Assembly (NCBI GenBank): GCA_029012165.1
Contig: JAQXLO010000062.1
Coordinates: 1 to 5,689 of the forward strand
Origin: Oscillospiraceae bacterium
GTDB taxonomy: Bacteria; Bacillota; Clostridia; Oscillospirales; Acutalibacteraceae
Direction of reading: 5' to 3'
DNA length: 5,689 nucleotides
Shown here: piece after piece, positions 4,250 to 5,689 of the stretch
Layout of the letters: each line of letters opens with the position of its first letter
Numbering within the stretch: the first letter of the stretch is position 1
Made by a program: the position numbers and the translations under genes
The notes under the pieces: generated by a model
The model's input: only the letters and a program-made list of their open reading frames with translations
The model's database searches: none
Told to the model about the DNA's origin: nothing

Positions 4250-5689
4250 ATGATTACCTACGACATTTTGCTCGATTCCCACGCAGCCGGCTGCCAGCAG
4301 ACCGTGCACGGCTTCTACCGGGGCGAAGCCGGCGAAAAACAGCTGCGCATTACCCTGATGCACCCGAGCATTTTGTACACCTTTGAGGAGGGCGCCGATG
4401 TGGTCGTTTTCGGCAGGAAGCCGGACGGCACCTGCATCGTCCACGCCTGCGAGATCGTGGACGGCAAGGCCGTCTACACCCCCACCACCCAGACCGTTGC
4501 CGCCGTCGGTTCGGTGCAGTGCCAGCTGGTGGTGTACGACACGGCGGGGAAGATCCTCTTCACGCCGGAATTCTGCATCGAGGTCGCCGAATCTGTGCGT
4601 GACGAGGAGACGATCGAGAGCAGCAACGACTTTCTGTATCTGGACGCCCTGATCCTGAAAGCCAACGAAAATATGCAGTTCCTGCGGGACATCCCCGCCC
4701 TGACGAGCGGGAGCAACGGCACACTGCTGTGTGACGACACGCTGGTGGGTGCGCTGGTCTATGCGGTGGATTATCGGGAACTGCCCGAAACGCCCAACGG
4801 TCAGCTGGCGTATGTGCAGTGCGATTGGGAGGATCGTGCGGCAGGGTTCTACCTGCGCATCTTTGATGTTTGGATGCATCTGCCCCTCCCCGACGCCCAC
4901 CGGCACAGCAACAAGGCGCTGCTGGACGCCCTGACGGACAGCCATTTCCATACTCACGACAACCTAAGTACCCTCGGACAGCTGTCCGAAGAAAACGGAA
5001 CGCTGTATTTTGCAGGCGCACCCATTGGCGAAGCGCAGCTGCGCATCCACCGCATCGGCGACGACAGCTCCGTGATTCCCCCCGAGCCGGAGGGCACACT
5101 GCTGTATTTTGTCACCGGCACCGATCCCGATCTGCTGTGCTATCCCATGGAACAGCGCACCGCTCCGGACGGCACGGTATACTGGTACGATCCGCCGTGG
5201 CAGGCCGGTCAGCTTTGGATCAGCTCCGGGCTTCGGTGGAATCTGCTTGCCCGTCATGCATGGACGGAAAATATGCAGCAGGGCACCGCAGACACTGTCG
5301 GTGACAGCACGGATCTTTCCGCTCTTGTTCATGCCCTGCAAAAGACTGCCCATACCCACGCCAACATGGATGCACTGGAGCGCATCGGGCAGGACACGGA
5401 CGATGTGGTACTGCTGCCCATGGGCGAGCCGCTGCACTTGATTGCCCGTTCGGATTTCGGCAGTGCGCCCATGTATGCGATGGAATCCTTCATCCGGCAG
5501 AACGAGCCGAAGTTTGACTTCTATGTGGACGGTGCGGACGGTACACAAATCCGCATGGTATGCAACGGCGTTAGCGTGTTCGATGTGGAAGTGAACGGTA
5601 CCGGCTATGAATTCGGCGCCGTCGAACTGCCGGAAACCTTTACCGTCACTTCGGTGAACGGGTACGCTTCCATAGAGGAGCTGCCTGCG
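4250..5689 (+). CDS. Phage-type BppU-like baseplate/tail fibre protein, 3' end beyond window
   Basis: The frame is open for 480 codons from ATG 4250 to the window edge, with no stop, so the gene is incomplete. Residues 1-115 resemble the N-terminal domain of BppU-family baseplate upper proteins: a beta-rich domain with RGEAGEKQLRITL (24-36), GADVVVFGRKPDG (48-60), a 'Y-T-P-T-T-Q-T' strand (76-82) and a final FTPEFCIEV strand (104-112). A helical linker follows (117-147). Residues 156-266 and 281-400 look like two diverged copies of one module, each ending in HxH-containing fibre-like sequence (H217/H219, H232/H234/H236, H368/H370) and a 'G-x-P-I/L' turn. Beyond 420 is another beta-rich stretch. 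In phages such proteins sit at the baseplate periphery and bind host surface sugars or link the receptor-binding protein. No signal peptide is seen. Codon and base use match the neighbours, which argues against very recent transfer. It could instead be a domesticated adhesin or part of a tailocin. Confidence 0.85.
   Translation, partial: MITYDILLDSHAAGCQQTVHGFYRGEAGEKQLRITLMHPSILYTFEEGADVVVFGRKPDGTCIVHACEIVDGKAVYTPTTQTVAAVGSVQCQLVVYDTAGKILFTPEFCIEVAESVRDEETIESSNDFLYLDALILKANENMQFLRDIPALTSGSNGTLLCDDTLVGALVYAVDYRELPETPNGQLAYVQCDWEDRAAGFYLRIFDVWMHLPLPDAHRHSNKALLDALTDSHFHTHDNLSTLGQLSEENGTLYFAGAPIGEAQLRIHRIGDDSSVIPPEPEGTLLYFVTGTDPDLLCYPMEQRTAPDGTVYWYDPPWQAGQLWISSGLRWNLLARHAWTENMQQGTADTVGDSTDLSALVHALQKTAHTHANMDALERIGQDTDDVVLLPMGEPLHLIARSDFGSAPMYAMESFIRQNEPKFDFYVDGADGTQIRMVCNGVSVFDVEVNGTGYEFGAVELPETFTVTSVNGYASIEELPA
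4715..5047 (+). repeat. First copy of an internal fibre module (residues 156-266)
   Basis: The copy opens with NGTLLCDD, passes through a beta-rich part with a tryptophan pair (W193, W208), and ends with HTHDNLSTLGQLS followed by GTLYFAGAPIGEAQLRI. It aligns by eye with residues 281-400. A 13-nt DNA identity (GGCACACTGCTGT at 4718-4730 and 5093-5105) marks the start of both copies. This supports an ancient duplication, though it could also reflect shared codons. Confidence 0.6.
5090..5449 (+). repeat. Second copy of the internal fibre module (residues 281-400)
   Basis: The copy opens with EGTLLYFV, has a tryptophan-rich middle (W312, W317, W323, W330) ending in the pattern W-x-x-L, and closes with HTHANMDALERIGQ, then VVLLPMGEPLHLIAR. 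The closing part matches copy one in order and spacing (HTH-N, a hydrophobic helix, then G-x-P and a strand). An extra ~25 residues (337-361) precede the HTH motif. In the first copy the HRHSNKALLDALT helix stands in this position. Confidence 0.6.

Noticed and set aside
4223..5548. Two minus-strand open frames (244 and 194 codons) opposite the phage-like gene
   Set aside because: They are complements of the plus-strand frame, which has a good ribosome binding site, promoter and phage-type motifs; the minus frames have none.

Overview
The window looks like chromosomal DNA of a fairly GC-rich member of the Bacillota, most likely an Oscillospiraceae/Ruminococcaceae-type gut anaerobe. That rests on the gene set (a YfmF/YfmH peptidase pair, Lgt, YhcH and a YqeG-like start), the strong AGGAGG-type ribosome binding sites and the protein sequence style. 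No species can be named from the sequence alone.

Left and middle (1-4111, minus strand): a compact housekeeping operon reads leftward. Its order is yfmF (4049-2769), yfmH (2776-1490), lgt (1489-533), a YhcH/YjgK/YiaL-family gene (536-75), then the first codons of a probable YqeG-family HAD phosphatase running off the left edge. The genes are packed end to end: an 8-nt overlap, direct abutment (TAA then ATG), a 4-nt ATGA overlap, and a Shine-Dalgarno overlapping a stop codon. This packing suggests one transcript with translational coupling. A convincing sigma-A-type promoter lies just upstream of yfmF. The operon joins a two-subunit M16 metallopeptidase (one active-site subunit, one subunit lacking the zinc motif) to the first enzyme of lipoprotein maturation.

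Middle divergent region (4050-4249, 200 bp): it holds the leftward operon promoter and, about 75 bp away, a near-consensus LexA (DinR) box, GAAC-ATTT-GTTC. The box overlaps an extended -10 element that faces right.

Right (4250-5689, plus strand): one frame stays open for 480 codons to the window edge. It encodes a phage-type protein: an N-terminal BppU-like baseplate domain, a helical linker, and two diverged copies of a ~110-120-residue module carrying HxH motifs typical of tail fibres. It is the first gene after an SOS-type operator and lies directly against a housekeeping operon, with no other phage gene in view. This is the most interesting part of the window: a possible DNA-damage-controlled tail-fibre or adhesin gene, either the first gene of a larger phage-derived cassette or a domesticated one.

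A second oddity is the left-edge gene. It has an excellent Shine-Dalgarno but no ATG, GTG or TTG start in frame; the best-placed candidates are two consecutive ATC codons.
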